Of a stretch of 64,000 nt of DNA, positions 6,703-16,667 are shown piece by piece. The DNA is from Ruminococcus flavefaciens (GTDB lineage: Bacteria > Bacillota > Clostridia > Oscillospirales > Ruminococcaceae), in the NCBI GenBank assembly GCA_002371825.1, contig DFHF01000061.1, forward strand, positions 41,994 to 105,993. The letters are read 5' to 3'. The position numbers and the translations under genes were made by a program. The notes beneath the pieces are model-generated. The model made no database searches and was not told where the DNA came from. It saw only the letters and a list, made by a program, of their open reading frames with translations. How positions within the stretch are numbered: the first letter of the stretch is position 1; the number at the start of each line of letters is the position of its first letter.

Positions 6703-6861
6703 GGGTTATGGTAAACGAAATGAGCAGAAGGGATAAGGCAGTTAAAATAAAAAAATATATTTCAAAATCGTCTTTTTAGTCTCGAAAAATCACTTATATA
6801 TGAGAAGCGCTCTGGAACAGAAAAATTATCTTTGAAAAATAGAACAAAAGGTTGTGGTAAT

Positions 6862-7746
6862 ATGAAAAAAAGCAGAAACCAATGCGGCAGGCGGCGTGAA
6901 AAATGGTTCAGCAATGCCTGCATTATCCCGAGCCTCATTGGTGTACTCGTATTCTTTGTTATCCCGTTTGGAATAGTGGTCTACTATTCTACGATAAATA
7001 ACCCTATCGTCAAGGAGTATGTCGGACTTGACAACTACAAAGCTATCATGAAAAATGATGCTTTCATCAGCGCTTCAAAAAATACTGCGATGTTTTCGCT
7101 GATAGCTGTGCCGCTGGCAACCATCCTTTCATTGGGACTTGCGGTGCTGCTTGAGAAGAATATCCCGGGAAAAAGTATTTTCCGTACCTTCTTTCTCAGC
7201 CCGCTGATGGTACCTACTGCTTCGGTAGTTCTTGTATGGCAGGTGCTCTTCCACAAGCACGGAACAGTAAATCAGGTTATTGAGATGTTCGGCGGAAACG
7301 GTATCGACTGGCTCAAATCCTCAAAGGGACAGGTGGTAATAATACTGATGTTCCTGTGGAAAAACCTGGGATACAATATGATACTCTTCATGTCAGCACT
7401 TTGCAGTATACCAAAGGATATCATGGAGGTGGCTGACCTTGAGGGCGCAGGAAGCGTTTACAAGTTCTTCCACATAAAGCTCAGATATCTTTCTCCGACT
7501 ATATTGTTCGTATTCATACTTTCGCTTATCAACTCCTTCAAGATATTCCGTGAGGTCTACCTGCTTACCGGAAATTATCCCTATGATAAGCTTTATATGC
7601 TCCAGCACTTTATGAACAATACCTTCCAGAGCCTTGATTATCAGAAGCTTTCTGCTGCGGCAGTTCTCTTCTCACTGGTTATGATAGTCGTGATTGCAGT
7701 GCTCCTCATTGCTGAAAGTATTTTCGGAAAGGATGTGGAGAACTGA
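6862..7746 (+). CDS. ABC transporter permease, sugar-type (MalF/UgpA-like)
   Basis: A 294-residue polytopic protein with about six membrane helices and the EAA loop DIMEVADLEGAGSVYKFFHI that docks the ATPase. This is the first permease of a binding-protein-dependent importer of the carbohydrate uptake family. The ATG at 6862 is preferred over a TTG at 6832, although its ribosome-binding site (AAAAGG) is weak. The stop overlaps the next start by one base. No ATPase gene is linked; in Clostridia such permeases can share a common MsmK-type ATPase. Linked genes (HlyD and MacB-core-like proteins) are not usual for a sugar importer. Confidence 0.85.
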   Translation: MKKSRNQCGRRREKWFSNACIIPSLIGVLVFFVIPFGIVVYYSTINNPIVKEYVGLDNYKAIMKNDAFISASKNTAMFSLIAVPLATILSLGLAVLLEKNIPGKSIFRTFFLSPLMVPTASVVLVWQVLFHKHGTVNQVIEMFGGNGIDWLKSSKGQVVIILMFLWKNLGYNMILFMSALCSIPKDIMEVADLEGAGSVYKFFHIKLRYLSPTILFVFILSLINSFKIFREVYLLTGNYPYDKLYMLQHFMNNTFQSLDYQKLSAAAVLFSLVMIVVIAVLLIAESIFGKDVEN

Positions 7747-8699
7747 TGACTGTGAGAAAAAATAACAGGATGCTGAATATAGTCCTGACCGTTTTCATTG
7801 CTCTGGCTGCACTGATGTTCATACTTCCCACAGTGCTGACGATAGCCAATTCCTTTATGACTTCAAATGAGATATCCGCAAACTACGGGGCAATGTTCGG
7901 AAATATGAACGGAGATGAAAAGACCTTCATATCAAAGGATGTAAACCTGAAATTCATCCCCGATAAGGTGACCATAGACCAGTACAGGTCGGTGCTGATA
8001 AGGAATTCAGATTACCTTATGAAGTTCTGGAATTCAGTTCTGCTGACTGTTCCGATAACACTTATACAGCTCGCCTTAGCAGTTGTTACTTCCTATGGCT
8101 TTTCAAGATATCCCGGCAAGATAAAGAGCATCATCTTCTTTGCATATATAATCCTTATGCTGATGCCCTATCAGGTCACTCTTGTACCTAACTATCTTGT
8201 AGCTGATAAGTTCGGTATGCTTGAGACCTCGGAGCATCTGATATTCAAGGGTGCTGCAAAGCCTCTGAATGTTTTCTGCATGATGTGGGCAAGAAGAGCT
8301 GTAATACTTCCAAGCATATTCTCTCCGTTCAGCATCTTCCTTCTTACAAAGGTAATGAGGAGAGTGCCGGTATCCTATGTGGAGGCCGCTAAGCTGGACG
8401 GTGCCGGAGAATTCAAGATACTCACGAAGATTTATCTTCCTATGTGCAAGAGTGCTCTTGTATCAATAGGAATGCTGGTATTCATAGATTACTGGAATAT
8501 GGTAGAACAGCCGCTGATACTTATGAAAAATACTACGATGCATCCGCTTTCGGTATTCCTTTCACAGATAAATACCGGAGATGTAGGTCTGGCTTTCGCA
8601 GTAGGAGTGGTATATATGATACCGACTATACTTATGTTCCTTTACGGCGAGGATTACCTCGTTGAGGGAATTGCGTATTCCGGCGGAATAAAAGGTTAA
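7746..8699 (+). CDS. ABC transporter permease, sugar-type (MalG/UgpE-like)
   Basis: A 317-residue membrane protein with the EAA loop YVEAAKLDGAGEFKILTKI, pairing with the preceding permease as the second half of the membrane channel. It has an N-terminal helix, an extended outside loop (about residues 35-85, longer than usual in MalG), then five helices. Translationally coupled to the previous gene (TGATG). Likely imports a carbohydrate or related solute delivered by the large lipoprotein at 11,734. Confidence 0.85.
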   Translation: MTVRKNNRMLNIVLTVFIALAALMFILPTVLTIANSFMTSNEISANYGAMFGNMNGDEKTFISKDVNLKFIPDKVTIDQYRSVLIRNSDYLMKFWNSVLLTVPITLIQLALAVVTSYGFSRYPGKIKSIIFFAYIILMLMPYQVTLVPNYLVADKFGMLETSEHLIFKGAAKPLNVFCMMWARRAVILPSIFSPFSIFLLTKVMRRVPVSYVEAAKLDGAGEFKILTKIYLPMCKSALVSIGMLVFIDYWNMVEQPLILMKNTTMHPLSVFLSQINTGDVGLAFAVGVVYMIPTILMFLYGEDYLVEGIAYSGGIKG

Positions 8700-8712
8700 G
8701 GAGGAATGGATC

Positions 8713-10467
8713 ATGAATGATAATACAACTATTAATAATGAAATAAAAGATACATCCGCAAAGCTGCTCAAAGAAGAAAAGGAGGAACGTTCTCCTGCAA
8801 GAAAAAGAGAGATAATAAAGACTATACTCATCATATTCCTGGCAGGACTTCTGATACTCACATTCTTCTCAAATACTATTATGAATAAGTCCCTGCCGGA
8901 GGTAACTACCGACAAGGTGACTTCAGGAAAACTGACCGAGCGTGTAAGAGCAAGCGGTATGGTTCGCTCAAATCAGTCCTATCAGGTGCTTTCAGACGGA
9001 AATTATACCGTTGATACTATTAATATAAAGAAAGGGCAGGAGGTCAAGAAGGACGATGTGCTCTTCGTTCTGAAGGGCAGCGAAAGTGAGGATCTCTCCA
9101 CTCTGGAGGATGCTGTGGCTGATATGGAGCTGGAGTACGAGAAGGCTCTGCTGGAGCTCCCGAATGACTTCGCTGAGGAAAAGAAAAACGTCAGAGATGC
9201 AAGACTTGCTCTCGATCAGGCTATCGCAAAGAGAGACGAAGCCTATCAGGCTCAGTTTACAAATGCTCAGGAAAAAGCTCAGCTCCAGAGCGATAAGGCT
9301 GCTGCAAACAGACTTTCCAGTCTGAAGGAAAAGCTGACAAGTACTATAAATGCTATAGATTCCGATGATTATACAACTGCTGCCCCTGAATTTACCGGAA
9401 ACCTTCCGGCACTCCTTGCACGCAGCAAGAATGCTGAGGATGCGTACACAAGCGCCTATGAAATATATTCTCAGGCGATCGAAAATGGTGCGGATGAAAG
9501 TGTTGTGAATTCAGCTCTTGCAGACGCCAATGCCAAGGAAGCTGTAAGGGACAGGGCTGTAAGTGACTACGACAGCGCCAAGAGCGATATCAGATATGAT
9601 CTTGCTATACAGCTTTCTGATACTGAATATGAGCTGGATGAGATAAATTCAAGGCTTCCTGACGGCGAAGGCATGGGCATGGGAGAGAGTATGTCCTATG
9701 AGGAATGTGTGGCCGATGTTCAGACAAAGCAGAATTCTCTCGATGATGCAGTTGCCGCACTTGCAAAGGCTCAGAGCGAGGCAAGTGTTACATCACAGCA
9801 GACAAATCTTGAGATGACCTCAAAGAAGAGCAAGCTTGATGCTAAAAAAGCTGAGCTGGATAAACTCAAAAAGAAGAGCGGCGATATTGAGGTCAAGTCA
9901 AAGTATTCCGGAGTTGTAAGCGAAATAAACGTTCAGCCCAATGATACAACTACTCCGGATTATGAGCTTGCCACTATCGATATCGTTGACCAGGGCTTTA
10001 CTATAGAAGCAAGCGTATCCTCTGATAAGGCAAAGAAACTCAAGAAGGGCGTCAAGGCCGAGGTCATCAATAACTGGAGCGGAAGCACTGAGGCTGTTCT
10101 TAAAGAAATAAAGAACAGCAGCACTCCCGGTTCAAGTGACAAGACCCTTATCTTTGAAGTCAGCGGTGAAGTTGATTCCGGCACTTACGTTGAGCTTTCT
10201 GTTCCGATAGGCTCTTCAAACTATGATACAATAGTTCCTAAGAGCGCTGTTAAAGAGGGTAATGACGGCAAGTACGTTCTTACTGTAAAATCAAAGAGCT
10301 CTCCCCTCGGAAACCGTTACTATGCAGAGAAGATAAAGATAGAGGAGCTGGCCTCCGATGAGACCTCAGTGGCTGTCAATGCTCCCATATCCCAGGGTAC
10401 CTATCTTATAACCGCTGCGAGTAAGAATGTGGATCCGGGAGATCAGGTCCGCATGAAGGAAAAGTAA
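8713..10467 (+). CDS. HlyD/MacA-type membrane fusion (adaptor) protein
   Basis: A 584-residue protein anchored by one N-terminal helix (about residues 34-56). The outside part begins with half of a lipoyl-like domain (QVLSDGNYTVDTINIKKGQE), continues with a long Ala/Glu/Lys-rich coiled coil (about 125-395), and returns to the second lipoyl half (KSKYSGVVSEINVQPND) and beta-barrel domains. In Gram-positives such adaptors work with MacB-like ABC exporters. It starts 13 bp after the permease gene with GGAGG before the ATG. Its place inside a binding-protein importer operon is unusual; the following gene supplies a MacB-core-like partner. Confidence 0.85.
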   Translation: MNDNTTINNEIKDTSAKLLKEEKEERSPARKREIIKTILIIFLAGLLILTFFSNTIMNKSLPEVTTDKVTSGKLTERVRASGMVRSNQSYQVLSDGNYTVDTINIKKGQEVKKDDVLFVLKGSESEDLSTLEDAVADMELEYEKALLELPNDFAEEKKNVRDARLALDQAIAKRDEAYQAQFTNAQEKAQLQSDKAAANRLSSLKEKLTSTINAIDSDDYTTAAPEFTGNLPALLARSKNAEDAYTSAYEIYSQAIENGADESVVNSALADANAKEAVRDRAVSDYDSAKSDIRYDLAIQLSDTEYELDEINSRLPDGEGMGMGESMSYEECVADVQTKQNSLDDAVAALAKAQSEASVTSQQTNLEMTSKKSKLDAKKAELDKLKKKSGDIEVKSKYSGVVSEINVQPNDTTTPDYELATIDIVDQGFTIEASVSSDKAKKLKKGVKAEVINNWSGSTEAVLKEIKNSSTPGSSDKTLIFEVSGEVDSGTYVELSVPIGSSNYDTIVPKSAVKEGNDGKYVLTVKSKSSPLGNRYYAEKIKIEELASDETSVAVNAPISQGTYLITAASKNVDPGDQVRMKEK

Positions 10468-10482
10468 GGCGGTGCTCGCTTT

Positions 10483-11652
10483 ATGAAAATACATATCAAA
10501 AAGCGGTATATCGCTGCTGCCGTAGTCAATGCGGCAGTGCTGGCCGCAATGGCGGTGCTGACTGCTGTGGGCAGCTCTATGGCAAAGACCCAGAGCAGCA
10601 ATATGGCTGCCAGACGCTGGGGCGGTGATGAGGACTTCACTCAGATGAGCTGCTTTTTCTCGGAGGATGCAGGTTTTTCAACGAATAATCTGAGCAGCGT
10701 ATACGGACAGATGCTGGCGGAGCTTAAAACTGCTTCTGTTGAGCCGGAGGATGGGAAAAAACTCATCCCGCAGGCATACAGCACTCCCCTTGGAAAACAG
10801 CTGGTGACCTGTGATATAACCGGGCGCTCTGATGCTGATGTTACTGTGGCAGGCGGAGATTTCTTCCTCTTCCACGATTTCAGACTGCTGAACGGTTCAT
10901 ATTTCAGAAGTGAGGATACCATGCAGGACGGTGCTGTTATCGACAAGACACTTGCATGGAGACTTTACGGCTCCACTGATATTGCGGGAAAGAATATATA
11001 TATAAATAATGTGAAGCTCTATGTTTCGGGAGTGATAGATGTTCCCGATTCTTCCGCCGAGGAAAAGTGCATCGGTGATCTGCCAAAAGCTTATATCTCT
11101 TATGAGACCGCCGGAAAGCTTTCTTCTCCAAACATCAGCCCGGCCTCCGGTGTCAGGGATGCTATGGATGATTTTCCGATGGAAGATGATCTGAGTCCTT
11201 CTGCGGCAAAGTTCACAAGGATAACCTGCTATGAATGTATTCTTCCTGAGCCGGTAAGCAGTTTTGCGGAAAATACCACAGAGAAGATATTCAGTGAGGC
11301 CTACAGAGGCAAGATCGATATTGTCAACAACACCGAACGCTTTGAACCGAAAAAAAGGGCTAAGGCCTTCGGTAAGCTCTATAAATCAGTTATAAAGGAC
11401 AGCGCTGTCTGCTATCCTTTCTGGGAGAATGCCTCAAGGATAGTTGAGTTCAGACTCTCATGCATATACGGCGTCAGAAGATTACTGACGATAATCCCTG
11501 TAGTTACAGGACTATGGCTCCTTGTAAAGGGCTATCTGCTGTTCAGAAGAAAAAAACATCTGATACGCAGAAAGATCTCAGCTTTAGCAGGCCGGCTAAA
11601 AGGTCTGTTCAGATATAATAAAAAGCCGGCAGGACCGGATAATGCGGCATAA
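10483..11652 (+). CDS. MacB periplasmic-core-like membrane protein without the permease bundle
   Basis: A 389-residue protein with an N-terminal helix (about residues 9-30), an extracytoplasmic domain and one C-terminal helix (about 340-360). The middle shows the MacB-core pattern: GGDFFLFHDFRLLNGSYF, then VIDKTLAWRLYG, then GKNIYINNVKLYVSGVID. True MacB/FtsX permeases have three further helices and usually an ATPase; both are missing. It follows the HlyD gene by 15 bp and probably binds the adaptor or senses a ligand. The exact role is not known. Confidence 0.7.
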   Translation: MKIHIKKRYIAAAVVNAAVLAAMAVLTAVGSSMAKTQSSNMAARRWGGDEDFTQMSCFFSEDAGFSTNNLSSVYGQMLAELKTASVEPEDGKKLIPQAYSTPLGKQLVTCDITGRSDADVTVAGGDFFLFHDFRLLNGSYFRSEDTMQDGAVIDKTLAWRLYGSTDIAGKNIYINNVKLYVSGVIDVPDSSAEEKCIGDLPKAYISYETAGKLSSPNISPASGVRDAMDDFPMEDDLSPSAAKFTRITCYECILPEPVSSFAENTTEKIFSEAYRGKIDIVNNTERFEPKKRAKAFGKLYKSVIKDSAVCYPFWENASRIVEFRLSCIYGVRRLLTIIPVVTGLWLLVKGYLLFRRKKHLIRRKISALAGRLKGLFRYNKKPAGPDNAA

Positions 11653-11682
11653 AATGCCAAAACAAAAGAGAGTAAATATAAA

Positions 11683-11705
11683 GACCTGCCTTAACAGGGC
11701 AGGTC
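11683..11705 (+). promoter_or_regulatory. Intergenic hairpin between the MacB-core-like gene and the lipoprotein gene
   Basis: GACCTGCC (11683-11690) pairs with GGCAGGTC (11698-11705) around a 7-nt loop. No T tract follows on the plus strand, so it is more likely an RNA-processing or stabilising element that lets the binding protein be made at a different level from the membrane components. Confidence 0.5.
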
Positions 11706-11733
11706 ACAAAAAAAGAGAAAGGATCATTTCACA

Positions 11734-14133
11734 ATGAAGAAGAATATCAAAAAGATCTCAGCAGTATTTTCAGCAGCAATGATAGCAGTTTCCGCAGCTT
11801 CGTGCAGTAATAGTGCTTCCTCTAAAGAGGCTCCCACAGCAGATAAGGTTCTCAAGAATTCGTACCGCTCAGTGCCTATGAGTTCTGATACAAATTTCGG
11901 AGAGGTCAGGGCTATCAGCTATGTTCCGGCATCGGATAAGCTTATCATCAGCACTGAGAATTATGACAAGGAAACCTATAATACAATATATGATATGTAT
12001 GTAACTGATACTGATCTTGGAAATCCAAAGAAGATCGAGCCCCCTGTAGATAAGCCTGCAAATGGTTCATTGGACCTCAGATTTGCCTTTTCTGATGATG
12101 GAAACATCTATACTTTAGCCTGTATCAGTGATTACGGTGATATGGAGCTGCCTAAATGGAGTGATCCGGATTTTGACTATGAAAGCTTCGATGAAGAGGC
12201 TTTTGAGAAAAATACTAAGGTAAGCTATAAATTCATCAGCTTTGATATGGACGGCAACAAGATCTTTGAAGGAGACCTGGATCAAGAACCATTAAAGGAT
12301 GAAGCAGGTGATATCTTTTTCGGATCATTCGCTTGCATTAATGAGGATACTCTCCTTGTAGGAGTAAGCGGAATGGAGGAGGATAAGTATTTCATTCTCG
12401 ATTCTCAGGGAAAGATCAAGACTGAGCTGAAGCATGAGGGACTTGATTGGATAGACAGTGTTTCAACAACTGCTGATGGCAATATTGCTTTTGTCGGATC
12501 AGGAGAAGATGGTATTGAGATACACTTCCTGGCTCCTGACGGAAGCGGTGAAGCGGGCGATAAGTTGGAACTGGAAAACTCATATGGCTCTATCAAGCTT
12601 ATGAAGGGCTACGGCGACTATGACCTTCTGATCTCAACAAATAACGGCCTTTCCGGACTTAAGGACGGTGAGGTGGATGAAATAGTCAATTACATCAATT
12701 CTGATATAAATCCCCAGTATGTAACTGATGTCATTCCTGTTAACAATGATGAGTTTATCATTGTTCAGAGTAACTGGAATGATAACGGAATAGGTGCTAC
12801 TTCTGAATTCTCACGTCTTACCGCCCGTGATATGGAGGAAATGAAGGATACCAAGCTCATTACTCTTGCTGTAATGCAGCCGGATTCCAGCATTTCTGAA
12901 AAGGTAACTCAGTTTAATAAAACCTCCACCGGTTACCGCATACAGGTAGAGGACTACAGCAAATATGATGTATTTGACGGCGAGAGCGTTGAAAATTCTG
13001 GAAGTGACCAGCTCAAAAAGGATATCCTGGCAGGTAATGCTCCTGACATGATAATCACATATGATCGTTCACTTTTGACTTCTCTGGCTCCAAAGGGTGC
13101 ATTTGCCGATCTGTACTCCTTCCTCGAAAAGGACAGTGACCTCAAAAAGGAAGATCTTATGCCGCCTCTTCTCAAGTGTGGTGAGTTCGACGGAAAGCTC
13201 TATTCACTCAGTCCTTCATTCAGCATATCAACATTCGCTGTCAAGAAGAAATTCTGCGATCATGATAACTGGACAGTAGAAGAGTTCATGGATGCATATA
13301 AGAATCGTCCTGATGGAGCTAAGCTCAAAGAGTACGAAACACAAGATGATATACTCAGCATCCTGATGTATGGTGCCAATGAATTCGTTGATTATAAGAA
13401 CGGCAAGTGCTATTTCGATGACCCTGAATTTGTAAAGATGCTTGAATTCACAAAACAGTTCCCTAAGGAGGACGAAGACGTTTCAGAAGATATGAGCAGA
13501 GAAGAATGGGAAAAATACTCAAGGGAAATGGAACTGGCCTATAGAAATGATAAGATCCTTATATTTGACTGGGATATCTATGATGTACATGAATACAATA
13601 CGATAAAGGACGGCCATTTCGGTGAAGATATAAGTCTTGTAGGCTATCCCTCAGAGGACGGAAATGGCGGTGCTGTTATAGACGGCATAAACAATATGAT
13701 GATAATGAATGATTCACCAGTCAAGGATGAGTGCTGGAAATTCATAAAGGGCTTCTTCCAGAAGCAGGAAACAGAACATGGATATTCATATTCATACGGA
13801 CTTCCTGCACTTGTTTCTGATTTCGATAAGTTGATGGATGAATCAATGGAAAAGTGGTACTACACCGAGGATGATGGAACAAAGGTGTATGTGGATAATG
13901 AAATAAATATCGGCGGCAAGGATATTAAGATCGATCCTCTTTCAAAGGAAGAGAGAGATTATGTTTCCAATTATATCAAATCAGCAAGCACTGTACGCAA
14001 CAGCTTCTCAAGAGATATCAGAGAGATAATCATGGAAGAGGTTAAGGCTTTCTATGCTGATGAAAAGAGCGCACAGGAAGCTGCTGATATGATACAGAGC
14101 CGTGCTTCCTTACTCGTAAGTGAGCAGAGCTGA
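11734..14133 (+). CDS. Solute-binding lipoprotein with N-terminal propeller-like domain
   Basis: A 799-residue lipoprotein with a signal ending in SAASC (Cys at residue 24). Residues about 45-365 are built of short beta repeats with DGN/EDT turns (for example FSDDGNIYTLACI, STTADGNIAFVGSG), resembling a beta-propeller. Residues about 370-799 resemble an extracellular solute-binding protein (ILAGNAPDMIITYD, then KKFCDHDNWTVEEFMDAYKN). Normal binding proteins are 400-550 residues, so this looks like a fusion. It would capture solute at the cell surface for the two permeases. RBS GAAAGGA lies just before the ATG, and a strong terminator follows. Confidence 0.8.
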   Translation: MKKNIKKISAVFSAAMIAVSAASCSNSASSKEAPTADKVLKNSYRSVPMSSDTNFGEVRAISYVPASDKLIISTENYDKETYNTIYDMYVTDTDLGNPKKIEPPVDKPANGSLDLRFAFSDDGNIYTLACISDYGDMELPKWSDPDFDYESFDEEAFEKNTKVSYKFISFDMDGNKIFEGDLDQEPLKDEAGDIFFGSFACINEDTLLVGVSGMEEDKYFILDSQGKIKTELKHEGLDWIDSVSTTADGNIAFVGSGEDGIEIHFLAPDGSGEAGDKLELENSYGSIKLMKGYGDYDLLISTNNGLSGLKDGEVDEIVNYINSDINPQYVTDVIPVNNDEFIIVQSNWNDNGIGATSEFSRLTARDMEEMKDTKLITLAVMQPDSSISEKVTQFNKTSTGYRIQVEDYSKYDVFDGESVENSGSDQLKKDILAGNAPDMIITYDRSLLTSLAPKGAFADLYSFLEKDSDLKKEDLMPPLLKCGEFDGKLYSLSPSFSISTFAVKKKFCDHDNWTVEEFMDAYKNRPDGAKLKEYETQDDILSILMYGANEFVDYKNGKCYFDDPEFVKMLEFTKQFPKEDEDVSEDMSREEWEKYSREMELAYRNDKILIFDWDIYDVHEYNTIKDGHFGEDISLVGYPSEDGNGGAVIDGINNMMIMNDSPVKDECWKFIKGFFQKQETEHGYSYSYGLPALVSDFDKLMDESMEKWYYTEDDGTKVYVDNEINIGGKDIKIDPLSKEERDYVSNYIKSASTVRNSFSRDIREIIMEEVKAFYADEKSAQEAADMIQSRASLLVSEQS

Positions 14134-14177
14134 CAGAAAGTTTCGTTTACATTTAATATAAACCTCCTTATAAGATT

Positions 14178-14212
14178 GTCCCCCTCAGAAATGAGGGGGA
14201 CAGTTTTTTATT
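14178..14212 (+). terminator. Intrinsic terminator of the transporter operon
   Basis: GTCCCCCTCA (14178-14187), loop GAAA, TGAGGGGGAC (14192-14201), then AGTTTTTTATTC. It sits between convergent genes and slightly overlaps the end of the minus-strand permease gene. Confidence 0.9.
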
Positions 14213-16661
14213 CTGTTATGAGTTCTCTTATCGATACCATTTTTATCTTTCCGGATATAAGATAGGCGAATATCAGTACAGATACCGATACAAATGATAT
14301 CGCAAGTATAAATGAGCCGGCTGTAAATACAGGAGTTACCTTAACTACTCCCATGATACCGAATACGAAGCTTAGGAAATCTTCGGTAAACAGCAGGCTG
14401 AATACAGCACCGAGAAGTCCTCCTACCATGGAGACAAGGAAAAATCTTATCGAAAACTGCATCCGGAGCCTTTGGGTGGTGAATCCCAATGCCTTGTATA
14501 CGCCTATATCATGGCGTTCCTGCAGGAATGTCCTGCTGCATATCATTATCATAGTTATAAGTACGAACAGGATCGAGAACACAAATATTATAAACTCTAT
14601 AGTAAGAGTGATAATGTCATATTCTCCCCATATAGCACCACGTCCGTATTCGATAAAGTCAGCATTCATGCTGTCGCCGTATTTGTTGTTTATCTTTCTG
14701 ACGATCTCTGCTTTGCTGTCAATATCCTTCAGGTAATATGCGTATAGGTGGCTGGGATTTATATCAAGCTTTTTTCCGCCTTCTGATGGGATAACGCATG
14801 ATATCCCGGCATCTGTTGTGGACTGGTACAGGCCTGTGATGATATATTCAGCTGAACAGCCGTTGTGACTTACTGTGACCTCATCTCCCATTTTCAGACC
14901 GAAGGCTTCTGCTGCCATTTTAGTTATCATCAGCTCATTATCGTATATGGGGTTACGGCCTTTCAGCAAACCTCTCAGCAGCTCAGGCTGCTCAGGGATC
15001 ATGCAGCAGATATTGTTTCCGTCGATGGATACATACGAACTTGATAAGGCTATCTTCTTTTCAATATCTGTGTAGGAGCTTATGATATCCTCAGCCTCAG
15101 GGATCAGTTCACGGCCTTTAGTATCAAGGATCTGTATTTCAATATCAGGGGCGATATTTCCTGTTGATTCGATCACTGAACGTGAGGTTAAAGTTGAATT
15201 GACTGTATTTACAGCGATCATGAAGAAGGTGAGTATGGCAGTTATGAATGTAAGTCCGATATACCTTTTCTTGGCGGAGGTTATCCCACGCAGGGAAAGA
15301 CTTAAAGAGAGCCCACGCTTGGTTATCGGCGCATTTATGAGACTGTCATAGTGGAAGTCATCACGGCCGCCGTTGATAGCCTTTACAGGAGATATCCTGG
15401 AAAGATCACGGGTGCAGAGGAATATGAGCAGTGCTGAGGCTGATATCATTATCATAAGCACAAGACTGCCAACTCCCCATGCAACTGAGCGTTCAGGGAG
15501 GATACCTGTCATATCCTTGAACATACTGCTCATTTTTCTCTCAATAGGTATTGAGCAGATCAGCCCGATTATCATGCCGACTGTTTCAGCTATAAGGTAG
15601 CGCAGTGTTATTACAAAAGAGATGGTTCTCTCAGTAATGCCCTGGGATTTCAGTATGCCCATGTTCACATAGTCTATCTTTATCTCAACTCTGATGCTGT
15701 GTGCTATAACGATTAGGACTATCAGGAACAGTATTGACGTAAAGGCCAGGACTACAGAATACATTATATTCATTTCCAGACCTGTATAGCGCATGGAATC
15801 TGCTTTTGTGATAGTCAGCGAACTGCTTATCAGCTTTGTTTCAAGCTCTATCTCACGCATGAAGCTGCTGTCCGACATATTTGCGTCAGAACAATACAGC
15901 TTTATTAGCCTTATGTTTATGTATCCATTATTAGATGTCAGAAGGAAGCTGTCATTTTCAGTACTTGTATTCTGTTCCTGATCGTTTTCGTCAGCTGAAA
16001 TGTTACCTGTCTGCTCCCTCCTGACAGCTGAGTTTTCTATAGCAAGATCGTGTCTGCGGCTGTTTTCACTTATCTCGGCCAGATCCTCGGAACTGATATA
16101 CAGCCGTTTGATACCGATCATTTCACTTCCGATAAACGGTTCAACAATAAATCCACGGACAGTAAAACTGTATTTTCTGTCTGCCGCCTCAGCAGTTATC
16201 CTGTCGCCTTCTGATATATCCATGAAGCTGCAAAAGCTGTAGGGCACATATATCTCCCCTTTTTTCAGCTCAGGAACGCTTTCTGCAAAGCTGTTCTTAT
16301 CCTCGCTGAGCAGGAGGACCTTTTCCGGCAGGGCTGTAAGGAACAGTTCGCGTGTGATCTCATCATTCCATATATAAGCTTTTTCAGGATTAACTGCCGG
16401 TGTTATCTCATAGTGATCCAGAGAGGGGCAGTTATCAAGCAGGGCTATAATTTTATCTGTATCTGAAGAATCCTTTGCAAATGCCATTACCGCCGGTGAA
16501 TTAGTATATTCATGGGCATGGTCTCTTCCGTTTATGTAGTTCTTTTTTACACTGAGCATTGAGATAGTCATAGCCGTGATTATCATTACAAGCAGAGCAG
16601 TGCTTATAAAGGGGCCCTTGCGGTGCCTCAGATTTGAACGCAGTAATGTGAGTACTTTCAT
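14208..16661 (-). CDS. FtsX-type ABC transporter permease (two FtsX domains)
   Basis: An 817-residue permease with an N-terminal helix, a large outside domain (about 50-280), three helices (about 290-420), a second linker helix and outside domain (about 455-690), and a final three-helix FtsX block. This ten-helix duplicated layout is typical of MacB/BceB-related permeases in Bacillota that handle antimicrobial peptides or lipoproteins rather than small solutes. The ATPase gene lies 6 bp upstream on the same strand. It converges on the HlyD/MacB-core operon, and the two may work together, which is an inference from proximity. Confidence 0.85.
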   Translation of the reverse strand: MKVLTLLRSNLRHRKGPFISTALLVMIITAMTISMLSVKKNYINGRDHAHEYTNSPAVMAFAKDSSDTDKIIALLDNCPSLDHYEITPAVNPEKAYIWNDEITRELFLTALPEKVLLLSEDKNSFAESVPELKKGEIYVPYSFCSFMDISEGDRITAEAADRKYSFTVRGFIVEPFIGSEMIGIKRLYISSEDLAEISENSRRHDLAIENSAVRREQTGNISADENDQEQNTSTENDSFLLTSNNGYINIRLIKLYCSDANMSDSSFMREIELETKLISSSLTITKADSMRYTGLEMNIMYSVVLAFTSILFLIVLIVIAHSIRVEIKIDYVNMGILKSQGITERTISFVITLRYLIAETVGMIIGLICSIPIERKMSSMFKDMTGILPERSVAWGVGSLVLMIMISASALLIFLCTRDLSRISPVKAINGGRDDFHYDSLINAPITKRGLSLSLSLRGITSAKKRYIGLTFITAILTFFMIAVNTVNSTLTSRSVIESTGNIAPDIEIQILDTKGRELIPEAEDIISSYTDIEKKIALSSSYVSIDGNNICCMIPEQPELLRGLLKGRNPIYDNELMITKMAAEAFGLKMGDEVTVSHNGCSAEYIITGLYQSTTDAGISCVIPSEGGKKLDINPSHLYAYYLKDIDSKAEIVRKINNKYGDSMNADFIEYGRGAIWGEYDIITLTIEFIIFVFSILFVLITMIMICSRTFLQERHDIGVYKALGFTTQRLRMQFSIRFFLVSMVGGLLGAVFSLLFTEDFLSFVFGIMGVVKVTPVFTAGSFILAISFVSVSVLIFAYLISGKIKMVSIRELITE

Positions 16662-16667
16662 GAGCTG

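Noticed and set aside
11683..11705. Hairpin before the large lipoprotein as a transcription terminator
   Set aside because: No T tract follows on the plus strand and no promoter is seen between it and the lipoprotein gene, so read-through is more likely.
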